A stretch of 64,000 nucleotides of DNA, from positions 248,001-312,000 of the forward strand of contig NZ_FOWC01000001.1 in the NCBI RefSeq assembly GCF_900115345.1, written 5' to 3'. This document shows positions 17,872 through 26,623 of this stretch, piece by piece. A model generated the notes under the pieces. It did not search any database. It worked only from the letters and a program-made list of their open reading frames with translations, and was not told where the DNA came from. Numbering within the stretch: position 1 is the stretch's first letter; each line of letters begins with the position of its first letter. Position numbers and translations under genes: made by a program. This DNA is from Amycolatopsis rubida (GTDB lineage Bacteria > Actinomycetota > Actinomycetes > Mycobacteriales > Pseudonocardiaceae).

Positions 17872-19428
17872 TCAGGCGGCGGTGAACGGCACCGTGTGCC
17901 ACCCGCTCGCGCCGTCCGGGACCGGGTCCGCGGGGTGGTCTGTCTGCGTGTACCCGGACTGATCCGTCGCCCGCACCGTCACCGTGTGGCTGCCCGGCGG
18001 GACCGGCACCTCGGCCCACCACATCCGCCAGGTGTCCTGGTTGACCTCGGCCGAAAGCGTCGCCGGGAACCACGCGCCCTGGTCCACCCGCACCTCGACC
18101 TTCGCGATCCCGACGTGCTGGGCCCACGCCGTCCCCGCGACCCGGACCTTGCCCGCGCGCACCGACGTCCCGTCACCCGGTGCGTCGATCCGCGATTCGG
18201 TCTTGATCGGGGCCTGCTCCGCCCAGCCGCGCTGCAGCCAGTAGGCCTGCCGCGCGTCCCAGGTCGTGAACTCCAGGTCGGTGACCCATTTGGTCGCCGA
18301 GACGTAGCCGTAGAGCCCGGGGATCACGATCCGCGCCGGGAAGCCGTGCTCGACCGGCAGTGCCTCGCCGTTCATGCCGATCGCGAGCATCGCGCCGCGT
18401 GCCGGGTCGAGCGCGACGTTGGCCGGAGTGCCGCAGGTGAAGCCGTCGGCACTGGTCGCGTACATCTGCTGCGCGCCCGTTCGCACTCCCGCCGCGTCCA
18501 GCAGGTCGACCAGGTCCACGCCGATGAAGTTCGCGGTGGAGATCAGGTCGCCGCCGACCTCGTTGGAGACGCAGGTGAGCGTCACGGTCCGTTCCACCAG
18601 CGGCCGGTTCCGGATGTCCGCGTAGGAGAAGCTCACCTCGCGGTCGACCAGGCCGTGGATCTTCAGAGTCCAGTCCTCGGCCCGCACCTGCGGCACGACG
18701 AACGCGGTGTCGATCCGGTAGAAGCTCCCGTTCGGCGTGATGAACGGCGGCGAGCCGAGCTTGTGGAAATCCGCGTCCGGCGGCAGCGGCGGGGCCTTCT
18801 TCGCGGCGACCAGCGGGCCGATCGACGCGCGCGAGCCGGTCGCGCTGCTGGTGGTGGACACGACCTCGCCGACGATCGCCGCCACGCCGGCGCCTGCCGC
18901 GATTCCCGCGCCGCGCTGCAACACCTGGCGACGGCTGAGTCCTTGCCGCGGTTCGGTTTCCGCCGGCAGCGCGCGTTTGTGCAGCCAGCTGAACACCAGC
19001 AGCGAAGCACCCAGCGCCAGTACCGGAGCCAGCAATGCGAGCTGTCCGACGTCCGTGCGCTCGAACACCGCGACGATCCCGAACGCGCCGACCACGATCA
19101 CCAGCACCTGGCCGGGCAGCGGGCGACGGCGTGAAAGCTGTCCGGCGAGCACCGCGAACGCCAGCAGCACCACGGCCAGGCCGATCTTGAGCACGGTCTT
19201 GTCGGCGGTCCCGATCGTCTGCTCCGCCCACACCACGACGGCGTGCGGGCTGTGCGCGATGACGAAGTCCGCGACCGCGACGAACGGCGACGCGTTGTAT
19301 CCGACAAATCCGGCGACCAGATGCCCCACGCCCAGCGCGACGGCCAGCGAGACCAGCCCGATGAATGTCGCGATGCCCAGCGACAGGCGCGGCCGGGCGG
19401 CCGGCGGGGCTTCTTTCAACGCACTCAC
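17872..19428 (-). CDS. Membrane-anchored molybdopterin-dependent oxidoreductase (sulfite oxidase family)
   Basis: The 518-residue protein has about four N-terminal membrane segments (residues 15-160) and a linker. A sulfite-oxidase-type molybdopterin domain follows (about 215-415), with the molybdenum-ligand cysteine in TLTCVSNEVGG and the GLYGYVSATKWV segment. A C-terminal Ig-like dimerisation domain ends with HTVTVRATDQ. It probably acts outside the membrane on an unknown substrate (S- or N-oxide or sulfite class). I chose the GTG at 19428; a TTG 42 bases upstream is also in frame. It lies upstream of rex, separated by the Rex operator, suggesting a redox context. Confidence 0.88.
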   Translation of the reverse strand: MSALKEAPPAARPRLSLGIATFIGLVSLAVALGVGHLVAGFVGYNASPFVAVADFVIAHSPHAVVVWAEQTIGTADKTVLKIGLAVVLLAFAVLAGQLSRRRPLPGQVLVIVVGAFGIVAVFERTDVGQLALLAPVLALGASLLVFSWLHKRALPAETEPRQGLSRRQVLQRGAGIAAGAGVAAIVGEVVSTTSSATGSRASIGPLVAAKKAPPLPPDADFHKLGSPPFITPNGSFYRIDTAFVVPQVRAEDWTLKIHGLVDREVSFSYADIRNRPLVERTVTLTCVSNEVGGDLISTANFIGVDLVDLLDAAGVRTGAQQMYATSADGFTCGTPANVALDPARGAMLAIGMNGEALPVEHGFPARIVIPGLYGYVSATKWVTDLEFTTWDARQAYWLQRGWAEQAPIKTESRIDAPGDGTSVRAGKVRVAGTAWAQHVGIAKVEVRVDQGAWFPATLSAEVNQDTWRMWWAEVPVPPGSHTVTVRATDQSGYTQTDHPADPVPDGASGWHTVPFTAA

Positions 19429-19486
19429 CCCACCATCTTCGGCGGGTCCGGCCGGGTCCGGCCCGTTCAAAGCGCTTACGGGTTGC

Positions 19487-19723
19487 TTACCGCAGTGCCG
19501 CGCGCAGCCGTTCTTCCTCGACGCGCCAATACCCGTGCTCGACCCCGTCGATCAGGATCACCGGCACCTGGTCGCCGTATTCGGCCCGCCATTCCGGGTC
19601 GCTGTCGACGTCCGCGGTCTCCCACGGCACACCCAGCTCGCCACAGATCCGCGCGACGTCCGCCTCGGCCACGTCGCACAGGTGGCATCCTTCGCGGCTC
19701 ATCACGGTCACTTTGCGCACCAA
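19487..19723 (-). CDS. Glutaredoxin-like protein (DUF836 type)
   Basis: This small thioredoxin-fold protein of 78 residues has an N-terminal CHLC motif (REGCHLCDVAEADV), a cis-proline segment QVPVILIDG, and a GYWRV beta strand. All are features of the glutaredoxin/DUF836 group. It probably exchanges electrons with mycothiol or a thioredoxin partner in the cytoplasm; the partner is unknown. A similar gene lies next to hemA in mycobacteria (Rv0508). It sits between the ligase gene and the molybdoenzyme gene on the same strand. Start is the GTG at 19723. Confidence 0.88.
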   Translation of the reverse strand: MVRKVTVMSREGCHLCDVAEADVARICGELGVPWETADVDSDPEWRAEYGDQVPVILIDGVEHGYWRVEEERLRAALR

Positions 19724-19735
19724 CCCACCTTAGGC

Positions 19736-21241
19736 TCAGCGCAACTTCAGCCGGCGCAGCTTCCCCGTCGCCGAATGCGGCAGCGCTTCCGCGAACTCGA
19801 CGGTGTGCGGCACCTTGTACCCGGCGAGATGCGCGGTGCACTGGTCCACCACCTGCTGCTCCGACAACGCCGCGCCCTCCGCAGGCACCACGACCGCCTT
19901 CACCGCTTCGCCGCTTCGCTCGTCGACCACGCCCACGACGGCGGCCTCGGCCACCCCAGGCAGCTGCGAGATCACTTCCTCGACCTCATGCGGGAAGACG
20001 TTGAAGCCATTCACGATGATCAAGTCGTTGGCCCGGTCGACCAGGTGCAGATCGCCGTCGGAATCGAGGTAGCCGACGTCGCCGGTCCGGAACCAGCCCT
20101 CGGCGTCCGGCCCGTGCGCACCGTCCGGCCAGTACCCGGAGAACAGGTTCGCGCCGCGCACCGACACCAGCCCGGTGCTGCCGCCTGCCTCGAAGACGTC
20201 GTCCGGCTCCTCCGGATCGAGCGGCAGTTCGTCCGCGGACCCGTCCGACCCCACCAGCCGCAGCTCGATCCCGGGCAGCGGCCGTCCGACCGATCCGGGC
20301 TTCGGATAGCCGGTGACCAGCGTCGACGTCACCACCGGCGCGCATTCGGTGAGCCCGTAGCCCTCGTACACCTCGACCCCGGCGGCCTCCCGGATCGCCG
20401 CGAGCACCTTCGGATGCAACGGCGCTGCACCGGAGGTCAGCCGTTGCACAGTCGCCAGGCCGTCAGCCAGTTCTTCGGGGTCGAGCGCGGCGAATTCGTT
20501 GTACATCGCGGGCACGCCGGTGATCGCCGTGACGCGATGCTCGGCGCAGTCCTGGAGCGTCCGCCGGGCCTCGAAGCGTTCGGACAGCACCAGCGTCGCG
20601 CCGACCGCCGTGGCCATGAGCAGGCCGGGGCCGAGGCCGTAGACGTGGAAGAGCGGGATCGACACCAGCACCCGGTCGTCGTGCTCGGTCACCCCGTCCA
20701 CCTGGGACAACTGGTCGAGGTTCGCGAGCAACGCACGGTGCGACAGCAGCACTCCGCGCGGCGGGCCGGTCGTGCCGGAGGTGTAGGAGATGACCGCGAT
20801 GTCCTCGCCGGAGCGGCCGAGTTCGACCGGATCGCCCGGCTCGTCGCTGCGCGGCGGCAGTCCGGCGATGCCCTCGGGCAGCTCGGCGTCGTCGCGCTGC
20901 ACCACGCGTTTCGCGCCGCAGTGCTCCAGCAGCCGTTCCAGTTCGGGCGCGGGGGCCTGCGGAGACAGCGGCACGGCGATTCCGCCCGCGCGCAGCACCG
21001 CGAACAGGGCGACCGCGAAGTCAGCCGACGTCGGGAGCCGCAGCACCACCGGGTCGCCCGGCGCGACGCCGGCGGAGACCAGCCGGCGTGCTTGCGCGTG
21101 CGCTGCTTCGTCCAGCTCTCGCCAGGTCAGCGTGGCACCCGTGCCCGTCTCGGCGAGCGCCGTGCGTTCCGGCCAGCGGCCGGCCGCGTCGGCGAGCAGG
21201 CCGGCGACGCCGTGGGCGGTGCTGATCCGGTCCACCCCCAC
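19736..21241 (-). CDS. AMP-binding acyl-CoA synthetase/ligase
   Basis: The 501-residue protein belongs to the ANL superfamily that activates carboxylates as acyl-adenylates and usually transfers them to CoA. Motifs in order are the P-loop YTSGTTGPPRG, the A5 motif YGLTECAP, GWFRTGDVGYLD, and the C-terminal lysine in ATGKLRRLKL. The acid specificity cannot be read by eye; medium- or long-chain fatty or aromatic acids are possible. It starts at a GTG (21241, or 21235 two codons later) and is followed after 12 bp by the glutaredoxin-like gene. The start faces the ECF sigma operon. Confidence 0.9.
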   Translation of the reverse strand: MGVDRISTAHGVAGLLADAAGRWPERTALAETGTGATLTWRELDEAAHAQARRLVSAGVAPGDPVVLRLPTSADFAVALFAVLRAGGIAVPLSPQAPAPELERLLEHCGAKRVVQRDDAELPEGIAGLPPRSDEPGDPVELGRSGEDIAVISYTSGTTGPPRGVLLSHRALLANLDQLSQVDGVTEHDDRVLVSIPLFHVYGLGPGLLMATAVGATLVLSERFEARRTLQDCAEHRVTAITGVPAMYNEFAALDPEELADGLATVQRLTSGAAPLHPKVLAAIREAAGVEVYEGYGLTECAPVVTSTLVTGYPKPGSVGRPLPGIELRLVGSDGSADELPLDPEEPDDVFEAGGSTGLVSVRGANLFSGYWPDGAHGPDAEGWFRTGDVGYLDSDGDLHLVDRANDLIIVNGFNVFPHEVEEVISQLPGVAEAAVVGVVDERSGEAVKAVVVPAEGAALSEQQVVDQCTAHLAGYKVPHTVEFAEALPHSATGKLRRLKLR

Positions 21242-21415
21242 CCCTCTCGTTCCGTTGCGGATTCGTCATCTTGTCACCCGTAATGGGGATGCCGCGCGAT
21301 CGTCGCACCTCTGCCTGACCGGGACACTACCTACTTCGCGGTAACAACACGTATGCTGCACTGCGTCGCCGGGTGGCGTTGATCACTACCGGGTGACCCG
21401 AGCAAGGGAGTCGTC

Positions 21416-21526
21416 GTGCCGAAGCTGCCGGTCCACGAGGGTGTGGGACACGCGCCGCGGCACGCCCGCACGCCCTCGGGTACGCACCCGGCCGCGCCAG
21501 GGACAGCCGGAGGTGCCGCTCGATGA
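21416..21526 (+). CDS. Small leader ORF (36 residues) coupled to the ECF sigma gene
   Basis: A GTG at 21416 sits 6 bases after AAGGGAG, a good ribosome binding site. The frame reads 36 codons, beginning VPKLPVHEGVGHAP, and ends at a TGA that overlaps the sigma-factor ATG (ATGA). The overlap geometry is that of a translated, coupled leader. The peptide is His-, Pro- and Gly-rich with no recognisable domain. It may be a regulatory leader or a misread of an untranslated leader, so coding remains to be shown. Confidence 0.45.
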   Translation: MPKLPVHEGVGHAPRHARTPSGTHPAAPGTAGGAAR

Positions 21527-22233
21527 CCCGTCCGATCACCCTGTCCGCCGCTCCCCATCGCGGTCCGGTCTCGATGTTCGCCGACCGCGTGTTCGGCTCG
21601 TCCGCGGCCGCCGTGCCGCTGCCCAAGGCCGACGCCGAACCGGACCCCGCCGAGGTCGCGAAGGCCGAGGCGTGGGAACTGGTGCGGGCCGCGCAGGCGG
21701 GCGAGTCGTCCGCGTTCGGGCAGCTGTATGACCGGTACGTCGACGTCGTCTACCGTTACGCGCTCTTCCGCCTCGGCGACCGCGACCTGGCCGAGGACGT
21801 CACCAGCGAGACCTTCCTGCGCGCGCTGCGCCGGATCACGTCGGTCAGCTACCAGGGCCGCGACGTCGGCGCGTGGTTCGTCACCATCGCCCGCAACCTG
21901 ATCCTCGACCACGTGAAGTCCAGCCGGTTCCGGCTCGAGGTCGTCACCGACGAAGTCGCCGAACCGGGCGGTGTGCCCGGCGGACCGGTCGGCCCGGTCG
22001 CCCAAGCCGGGCCCGAACAGCAGGCGATCGCGGGCGCGACCCGCACGGAGCTGCTGCGCTGCGTCGCCGAGCTCGGCGAGGACCAGCGCGAATGCATCGT
22101 GCTGCGGTTCCTGCAGGGGCTGTCGGTCGCGGAGACCGCGCAGATCATGGACCGCAACGAGGGCGCGGTGAAGGCGCTGCAGCACCGGGCGGTCCGGCGG
22201 CTCGCGCAGCTGCTGCCCACCGGCCTGCGTTGA
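21523..22233 (+). CDS. ECF-family RNA polymerase sigma factor (BldN-like)
   Basis: The 236-residue protein has an N-terminal extension of about 48 residues, a sigma-70 region 2 (FGQLYDRYVDVVYRYALFRLG, DLAEDVTSETFLRAL) and region 4 (LGEDQRECIVLRFLQGLSVAE, AVKALQHRAVRRL). An N-terminal extension on an ECF sigma, with a DUF5667 protein gene downstream, is the arrangement of Streptomyces bldN-rsbN, which controls morphological differentiation. GGAGGT lies 8 bases before the ATG. The target regulon is unknown; the BldN link is by architecture and neighbour. Confidence 0.9.
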   Translation: MTRPITLSAAPHRGPVSMFADRVFGSSAAAVPLPKADAEPDPAEVAKAEAWELVRAAQAGESSAFGQLYDRYVDVVYRYALFRLGDRDLAEDVTSETFLRALRRITSVSYQGRDVGAWFVTIARNLILDHVKSSRFRLEVVTDEVAEPGGVPGGPVGPVAQAGPEQQAIAGATRTELLRCVAELGEDQRECIVLRFLQGLSVAETAQIMDRNEGAVKALQHRAVRRLAQLLPTGLR

Positions 22234-22330
22234 TCGTTCAACGAACAGCCGTAACTTTTCCGGCTTCTTAATCGTTTCTCACCCAGACCGGCGGTCAGGG
22301 CCGGGCGTTGGGTGGAGACGGAGCAGCACC

Positions 22331-23419
22331 GTGGGCGTGCCCGGGTGGTTTTCGCGTGGTCGGACCGAGAGCGAGCGGTTCGACGACGCGATCAATGCTT
22401 CCCCCGGACGGCGGCCGGACGAGTTCGCCGAAGAGCTGGCCCTGGTCGGCGCACTGCACGAACTGGGCCAAGCAGGCGCCCCCGATCCCGCTACCCGAGC
22501 CCGGATTCGCGCCGAGATCGAAGGCCGCATCGGCGAACCGCTCCCCCGCCGACGGTGGCGGCCGCGAATGGCCGACCTCGTCGCCGCGGGCATCGCGTTA
22601 ATCCTCGGCCTTGGCGGGCTCACCCTGCTGCTTTCACGAGACGCCCTGCCCGGAGACGCGCTGTACAGCGTGAAGCGAGCAGGCGAAGTCACGTCGCTCG
22701 GCCTGACCTTCGGCGACGGGGCCAAGGCCGAGAAACACCTGAAGTTCGCCGCGAACCGCGTCACCGAACTGGGCCGGATGAGCGACGCCAGCCCGTCGGC
22801 GTACCAAACCGCCCTGCACGATTTCAGCAGCGACGTCCGCGCGGGCGTGGCCGAACTCACCGAGTTGGCGACGACAGCCGGCAACCGCGCGCGGCTGACG
22901 ACGCTGGAATCGTGGGCGCAGACCCAGTCGCAGCACTTGGAAGCGGAGCAGGCCGACTTCCCGGCATCCGCCCGCGAGGATCTCCAGCAGGCTCGCCTCC
23001 TGCTCGACCGGGTACAGCAGCGGACTTCCGCGCTCGGCTCGCGGCTGAGCTGCTACCAGATCACCACCGGCACCACCGACGAACTGGGCCTCCTCCCGGC
23101 GCGCGGCGCGTGCACGCAGCAACCGCTCTCGCCCGGCGGCTCCACGCCGAGCAGCCCGCCTCCGGCCCCCGGGACGAGCGTCCCGCCGACGGATTCCCCG
23201 CTGCCGGTGCGCTCGGTCTCGTCGCCGACGCTGAGCAACCCGGGCACCCCGACCCCGACGCCGACCTCGGCCGAGGTCCCGCACCCGCCGGTCCCGCCGA
23301 GCGTCTCGCCGCCGATCACCGCTCCCACGCCGCCGCGGATCCCGACCCGGCCCGCGCCCCCGCCGGTCGTCTCGATCCCGCCGTTGCTGCCCGGACTCCC
23401 GCCGATCGTCATCGGCTGA
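22331..23419 (+). CDS. DUF5667 membrane protein, probable anti-sigma factor (RsbN-like)
   Basis: The 362 residues divide into a cytoplasmic N-terminus of about 80 residues that could hold the sigma factor, one membrane segment (about 85-104, [19 protein letters not shown]), a DUF5667 region ([16 protein letters not shown], then helices to about 240) and a long Pro/Ser/Thr-rich tail outside the cell. In Streptomyces the DUF5667 protein RsbN is the membrane anti-sigma factor for BldN. The GTG at 22331 lies 97 bp after the sigma stop. The cell-wall-spanning proline tail is longer than expected for a simple anti-sigma. Confidence 0.8.
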   Translation: MGVPGWFSRGRTESERFDDAINASPGRRPDEFAEELALVGALHELGQAGAPDPATRARIRAEIEGRIGEPLPRRRWRPRMADLVAAGIALILGLGGLTLLLSRDALPGDALYSVKRAGEVTSLGLTFGDGAKAEKHLKFAANRVTELGRMSDASPSAYQTALHDFSSDVRAGVAELTELATTAGNRARLTTLESWAQTQSQHLEAEQADFPASAREDLQQARLLLDRVQQRTSALGSRLSCYQITTGTTDELGLLPARGACTQQPLSPGGSTPSSPPPAPGTSVPPTDSPLPVRSVSSPTLSNPGTPTPTPTSAEVPHPPVPPSVSPPITAPTPPRIPTRPAPPPVVSIPPLLPGLPPIVIG

Positions 23420-23574
23420 CGCCGAGGTCAGCGACGTGCGTCACTCCGGAGCGCAACCCCTGTCCGAGGCGCGGGCCACATCTCCAACGGGTGAGTCGCA
23501 CGGTCGCTACCCTGTGCTGCAGGACCCGGTCGGCGTCGTCCGCCGGGACGTGCCCGAACCTGGAGGCGGTGTGC

Positions 23575-24468
23575 GTGTCAGCTTGGCGTGGCAAGGATAA
23601 GAGTCAGGAACTGGAGCGGCTCGCCACGCTCGCCGGAGAAGCGTCGGCGGAGGCCGCCTCCTCCTCGGCTCAGCTGGCGACGACGGTTCCGCCCGCGCCG
23701 CCGGACCTCACCGCGGGTGCCTTCTTCGACGTGGACAACACGATGATGATGGGCGCGTCGATCTTCTACTTCGCTCGCGGGCTGGCCGCGCGCAAGTTCT
23801 TCACCTCGGCCGACCTCGCCGGTTTCGTGTGGGACCAGGTCAAGTTCCGCATCGGCGGCCGCGAGAACAAGGCCGACATCAAGACCCACCGCGAGCGTGC
23901 GCTGTCCTTTGTGGCCGGTCGCACGGTCGAGGAGCTCACCACGATGAGCGAGGAGATCTACGACGAGCTGATGGCGGACAAGATCTGGTCCGGCACCCGC
24001 GCGCTCGCGCAGATGCACCTCGACGCGGGCCAGCGCGTGTGGCTCGTCACGGCGACGCCGATCGAACTCGCCGCGATCATCTCGCGCCGCCTCGGCCTCA
24101 CCGGCGCGCTCGGCACGGTCGCGGAAACCAAGGACGGCGTCTACACCGGACGGTTGGTCGGCGACATGCTGCACGGCCGCGCGAAGGCGCACGCGGTCCG
24201 CGCGCTCGCGTCGCGGGAGGGTCTGAACCTCAAGCGCTGCACGGCTTATTCGGATTCGCAGAACGACGTCCCGATGCTGTCGGTCGTCGGCACCGCGGTC
24301 GCGGTCAACCCGGACAGCGGCCTGCGCGACGTCGCCCGCGCCCGCGGCTGGGAGATCCGTGATTTCCGCACTGGGCGCAAAGCCGCGCGGATCGGCGTCC
24401 CGTCCGTGCTCGGCGCGGGTGCCGTGGCAGGGGCCGTGGCGGCGGGGATGGCCTATCGCCGCCGGTAA
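23575..24468 (+). CDS. HAD-IB family phosphatase (SerB1-like)
   Basis: The 297-residue protein carries HAD motif I as FFDVDNTMM (D52, D54), motif II VTATP (about residue 161), the lysine of motif III (RAKAHAV) and motif [11 protein letters not shown]. The C-terminus has a short hydrophobic segment before RRR. The substrate may be phosphoserine or a lipid phosphate; the family includes both. The GTG at 23575 is 8 bases after GGAGG, better spaced than the GTG two codons upstream. In mycobacteria a gene of this type (serB1) lies in the same neighbourhood. Its stop is followed at once by palindrome copy 4. Confidence 0.88.
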   Translation: MSAWRGKDKSQELERLATLAGEASAEAASSSAQLATTVPPAPPDLTAGAFFDVDNTMMMGASIFYFARGLAARKFFTSADLAGFVWDQVKFRIGGRENKADIKTHRERALSFVAGRTVEELTTMSEEIYDELMADKIWSGTRALAQMHLDAGQRVWLVTATPIELAAIISRRLGLTGALGTVAETKDGVYTGRLVGDMLHGRAKAHAVRALASREGLNLKRCTAYSDSQNDVPMLSVVGTAVAVNPDSGLRDVARARGWEIRDFRTGRKAARIGVPSVLGAGAVAGAVAAGMAYRRR

Positions 24469-24471
24469 AGC

Positions 24472-24502
24472 GTCGTGAGTGCTGACGATCAGCACTCACG
24501 AC
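24472..24502. terminator. Dispersed palindrome copy 4, bidirectional terminator candidate
   Basis: Perfect 14-bp arms (24472-24485 with 24489-24502) close on a CGA loop. It fills the gap between two convergent genes (HAD phosphatase stop at 24468, RidA stop at 24503), which is where a bidirectional terminator would act. It is a short form of the TCGTGAGTG family lacking the inner CCGGT core. Confidence 0.8.
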
Positions 24503-24910
24503 CTACTCCAGCACCGCAATACCCTCCACCTCCACCAACAAATCCGGCTCCGCCAGACACGCCACCCCCACCCCCGTCAACGGCGCCTGCACCGTCACTC
24601 CCAGCTTCTTCTCCGCCCGCTGCACCCCCGCGACGAACTCGCCCATCTTCTCCGGCGACCACTCGACGAAATACACCGTCAGCCGGACCACGTCGGCGAA
24701 CGTGGCGTCCACCTCGGCCAGCGCCGCGGCCACGTTCAGGTAGGCCTGCTCGACCTGCGCGGCCAGGTCCCCTTCGCCGACGTGCCCGCCATCCGCGGTC
24801 CGCGCCACCTGCCCGGCGATGTAGACCGTCCGCGAGCCCGTCGCGACGGCCACCTGCCGGTAGAGGCCGACCTGCGGCAGCGAAGCGGGATTGACCAGGC
24901 TGACGGCCAT
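24503..24910 (-). CDS. RidA/YjgF family protein (copy 1)
   Basis: RidA proteins hydrolyse reactive enamine/imine intermediates or act on related substrates as trimers in the cytoplasm. The 135 residues include the typical opening (SLVNPASLPQ, YRQVAVATGSRTVYIAGQ), a central LTVYFVEW strand and the C-terminal LLVEVEGIAVLE strand. The usual arginine near position 105 is not evident, so the true substrate may differ. The ATG at 24910 follows GGAGGAAAC. It diverges from a TetR gene with a perfect palindrome between, implying control by that regulator. Confidence 0.85.
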   Translation of the reverse strand: MAVSLVNPASLPQVGLYRQVAVATGSRTVYIAGQVARTADGGHVGEGDLAAQVEQAYLNVAAALAEVDATFADVVRLTVYFVEWSPEKMGEFVAGVQRAEKKLGVTVQAPLTGVGVACLAEPDLLVEVEGIAVLE

Positions 24911-24950
24911 GTTTCCTCCTGAAGCCTTGAAGATCCTCGGTCCTGAAAAC

Positions 24951-24968
24951 ATAGCATTGCAATGCTAT
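24951..24968. promoter_or_regulatory. Palindromic operator for the adjacent TetR regulator
   Basis: ATAGCATTGCAATGCTAT is a perfect 18-bp palindrome in the 69-bp gap between the divergent RidA and TetR genes, 11 bp from the TetR start. AT-richness stands out against the GC-rich surroundings. Position and symmetry fit an autoregulatory TetR operator overlapping both promoters. Confidence 0.8.
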
Positions 24969-24979
24969 AGAATGCCGCC

Positions 24980-25591
24980 ATGGCGAGGGCGAAGGATCCG
25001 GCAGTGCGCACCTTGCTGCTCGAACGGGCAGCGCAGCTGCTCCGCACCCGCGAACCGATCACCCTGCGCTCGCTCGTAACCGGGACCGGGGTGTCGACGA
25101 TGGCCGTCTACACGCACTTCGACAACATGGACGGGCTGTGGAAAGCCTTGCGGCAGGAGGGTTTTACCCGTCTGGCGCACCGGATGGCCGAGGTCGGCCA
25201 GTCCGCCGATCCGGTACGCGACCACGCCGCGCTGATCTCCGCGTACCTCGGCAACGCGCTGGCCCACCCCGACCTGTACCGCGTGATGTTCGACGCCAAC
25301 TTCGAGCTGGAAGACGCCCAAGCCGCCGACGACACCCTCGAATACCTGGTGCAAGCCGCCGCCCGCGGCCGCGACACCGGCCGGTACCGCGAAGGCCTCG
25401 ACGCGCTCGAACTCGCCACGCAAAGCTGGGCCATTGCGCACGGCCTGGTCTCGCTGGTCGCGAACGGTCCCCTGCCGCGCGGCACGCTCGACCACGGCGC
25501 ACCCCTGCTGACCGCGCTGTTCGTCAGCGTCGGCGACGAACCGCAACGCTGCGAACGCTCAGTGCGCCGCGGCTGGCAGCTGCCCGGGTAA
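24980..25591 (+). CDS. TetR family transcriptional regulator
   Basis: The 203-residue protein has an N-terminal helix-turn-helix (residues about 12-58, ITLRSLVTGTGVSTMAVYTHFDNMDGLWKAL) and a C-terminal ligand domain with the WAIAHGLVSLVANG helix seen in the TetR_C_13/WHG-type group. It diverges from the RidA gene over a perfect palindrome and probably represses both genes until a small ligand is present. The ligand is unknown. The start ATG at 24980 is clear. The gene ends 3 bp before the convergent acyltransferase stop. Confidence 0.9.
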   Translation: MARAKDPAVRTLLLERAAQLLRTREPITLRSLVTGTGVSTMAVYTHFDNMDGLWKALRQEGFTRLAHRMAEVGQSADPVRDHAALISAYLGNALAHPDLYRVMFDANFELEDAQAADDTLEYLVQAAARGRDTGRYREGLDALELATQSWAIAHGLVSLVANGPLPRGTLDHGAPLLTALFVSVGDEPQRCERSVRRGWQLPG

Positions 25592-25594
25592 AGC

Positions 25595-26623
25595 TCAGCC
25601 GCGGAATACGCTGCGCCGCTGGGAAAGCCGCCGGTACAGCGAATGCTGGATCGACTCGCGCACCTGGTCGGTGAGCGTGAACACCAGCATCGGGTCGTCG
25701 AGCGCGTCCGGGCCGTAGTCGTCGGTGCGGATCGGCTCGCCGAACTCGATGGTCCACTTCGTCGGCAGCGGCACCGCGCCGAGCGGGCCCAGCAGCGGGA
25801 AGAACGGCGTGACCGGGAAGTAGGGCAGCCCGAACAGCCGGGCCAGCACCTTGAGCTCGCCGATCTTCGGATACGTCTCCTCGGCCCCGACCACCGACAC
25901 CGGAATGATCGGCACGCCCGCGCGCATCGCCGCGGACACGAACCCGCCGCGGCCGAAGCGCTGCAGCTTGTACCGCGCGGAGAACGGCTTTCCGACGCCC
26001 TTGAACCCTTCCGGCCACACGCCGACCAGTTCGCCATTGGTCAGCAAGCGTTCGGCGTCGGCGTTGCAGGCGAGCGTCTGCCCGGACTTGCGGGCGAACG
26101 ACCCGACCAGCGGCAGCTTGAACACCAGGTCCGCGCCGAGACCGCGCAGATGCCGTCCGCCGGTCTCGTCGTGCACCGCGACCGCGGTCATCAGCGCGTC
26201 GAGCGGCAAGGTGCCGGAGTGGTTGGACACCAGCAGCGCGCCGCCCGCCTTCGGCAGGTTCTCGACGCCGAACGTGTCGACGCGGAACCACTTCTCGTAC
26301 AACGCGCGCAGCGGCGGCAGCACGAGCGTCTCGGTGAGCTCGGCGTCGAAGCCGAACTCGTCCACCGCGTAGTCGCCGGTGAGCCGGTGGCGCAGGAAGG
26401 TGAGCGCGCTGCGCACCGATTCCGACAGCGGATCGGCCGCGGGCTCGCGCACCGGGCCGGACGGCTGCGCCGGGAAGTCGACGACCGGCGCGTCCACCCG
26501 CTCCTCAGCCTGCTCGGGAACCTCGGCCGGCTTCTCCCGTCCGGGTCCGTGCAGCGGAATGACCTGTGCCTCAGCACCGTTCACGGGGTTCGCCTCACTT
26601 CCGGCCCTCGTCGCGTGGTTCAT
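25595..26623 (-). CDS. Lysophospholipid acyltransferase family protein
   Basis: The 342-residue protein has a Pro/Glu-rich N-terminus (about 85 residues) and an acyltransferase domain with VSNHSGTLPLDAL as the catalytic block (spacing differs from the classic NHX4D), VWPEGFKGVGKPF as the second block and VPIIPVSVVGAEE as the last. The substrate is probably a glycerolipid or other alcohol acceptor at the inner membrane face. It overlaps the upstream epimerase stop by four bases (ATGA). The pair corresponds to Rv0501/Rv0502 of mycobacteria by order and type, which places it in envelope lipid metabolism by inference. Confidence 0.88.
   Translation of the reverse strand: MNHATRAGSEANPVNGAEAQVIPLHGPGREKPAEVPEQAEERVDAPVVDFPAQPSGPVREPAADPLSESVRSALTFLRHRLTGDYAVDEFGFDAELTETLVLPPLRALYEKWFRVDTFGVENLPKAGGALLVSNHSGTLPLDALMTAVAVHDETGGRHLRGLGADLVFKLPLVGSFARKSGQTLACNADAERLLTNGELVGVWPEGFKGVGKPFSARYKLQRFGRGGFVSAAMRAGVPIIPVSVVGAEETYPKIGELKVLARLFGLPYFPVTPFFPLLGPLGAVPLPTKWTIEFGEPIRTDDYGPDALDDPMLVFTLTDQVRESIQHSLYRRLSQRRSVFRG

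Noticed and set aside
18737-21283. 848-codon open frame on the plus strand opposite the molybdoenzyme and ligase genes
   Set aside because: Low-complexity Arg/Pro composition and no motifs; the minus-strand genes are unambiguous.
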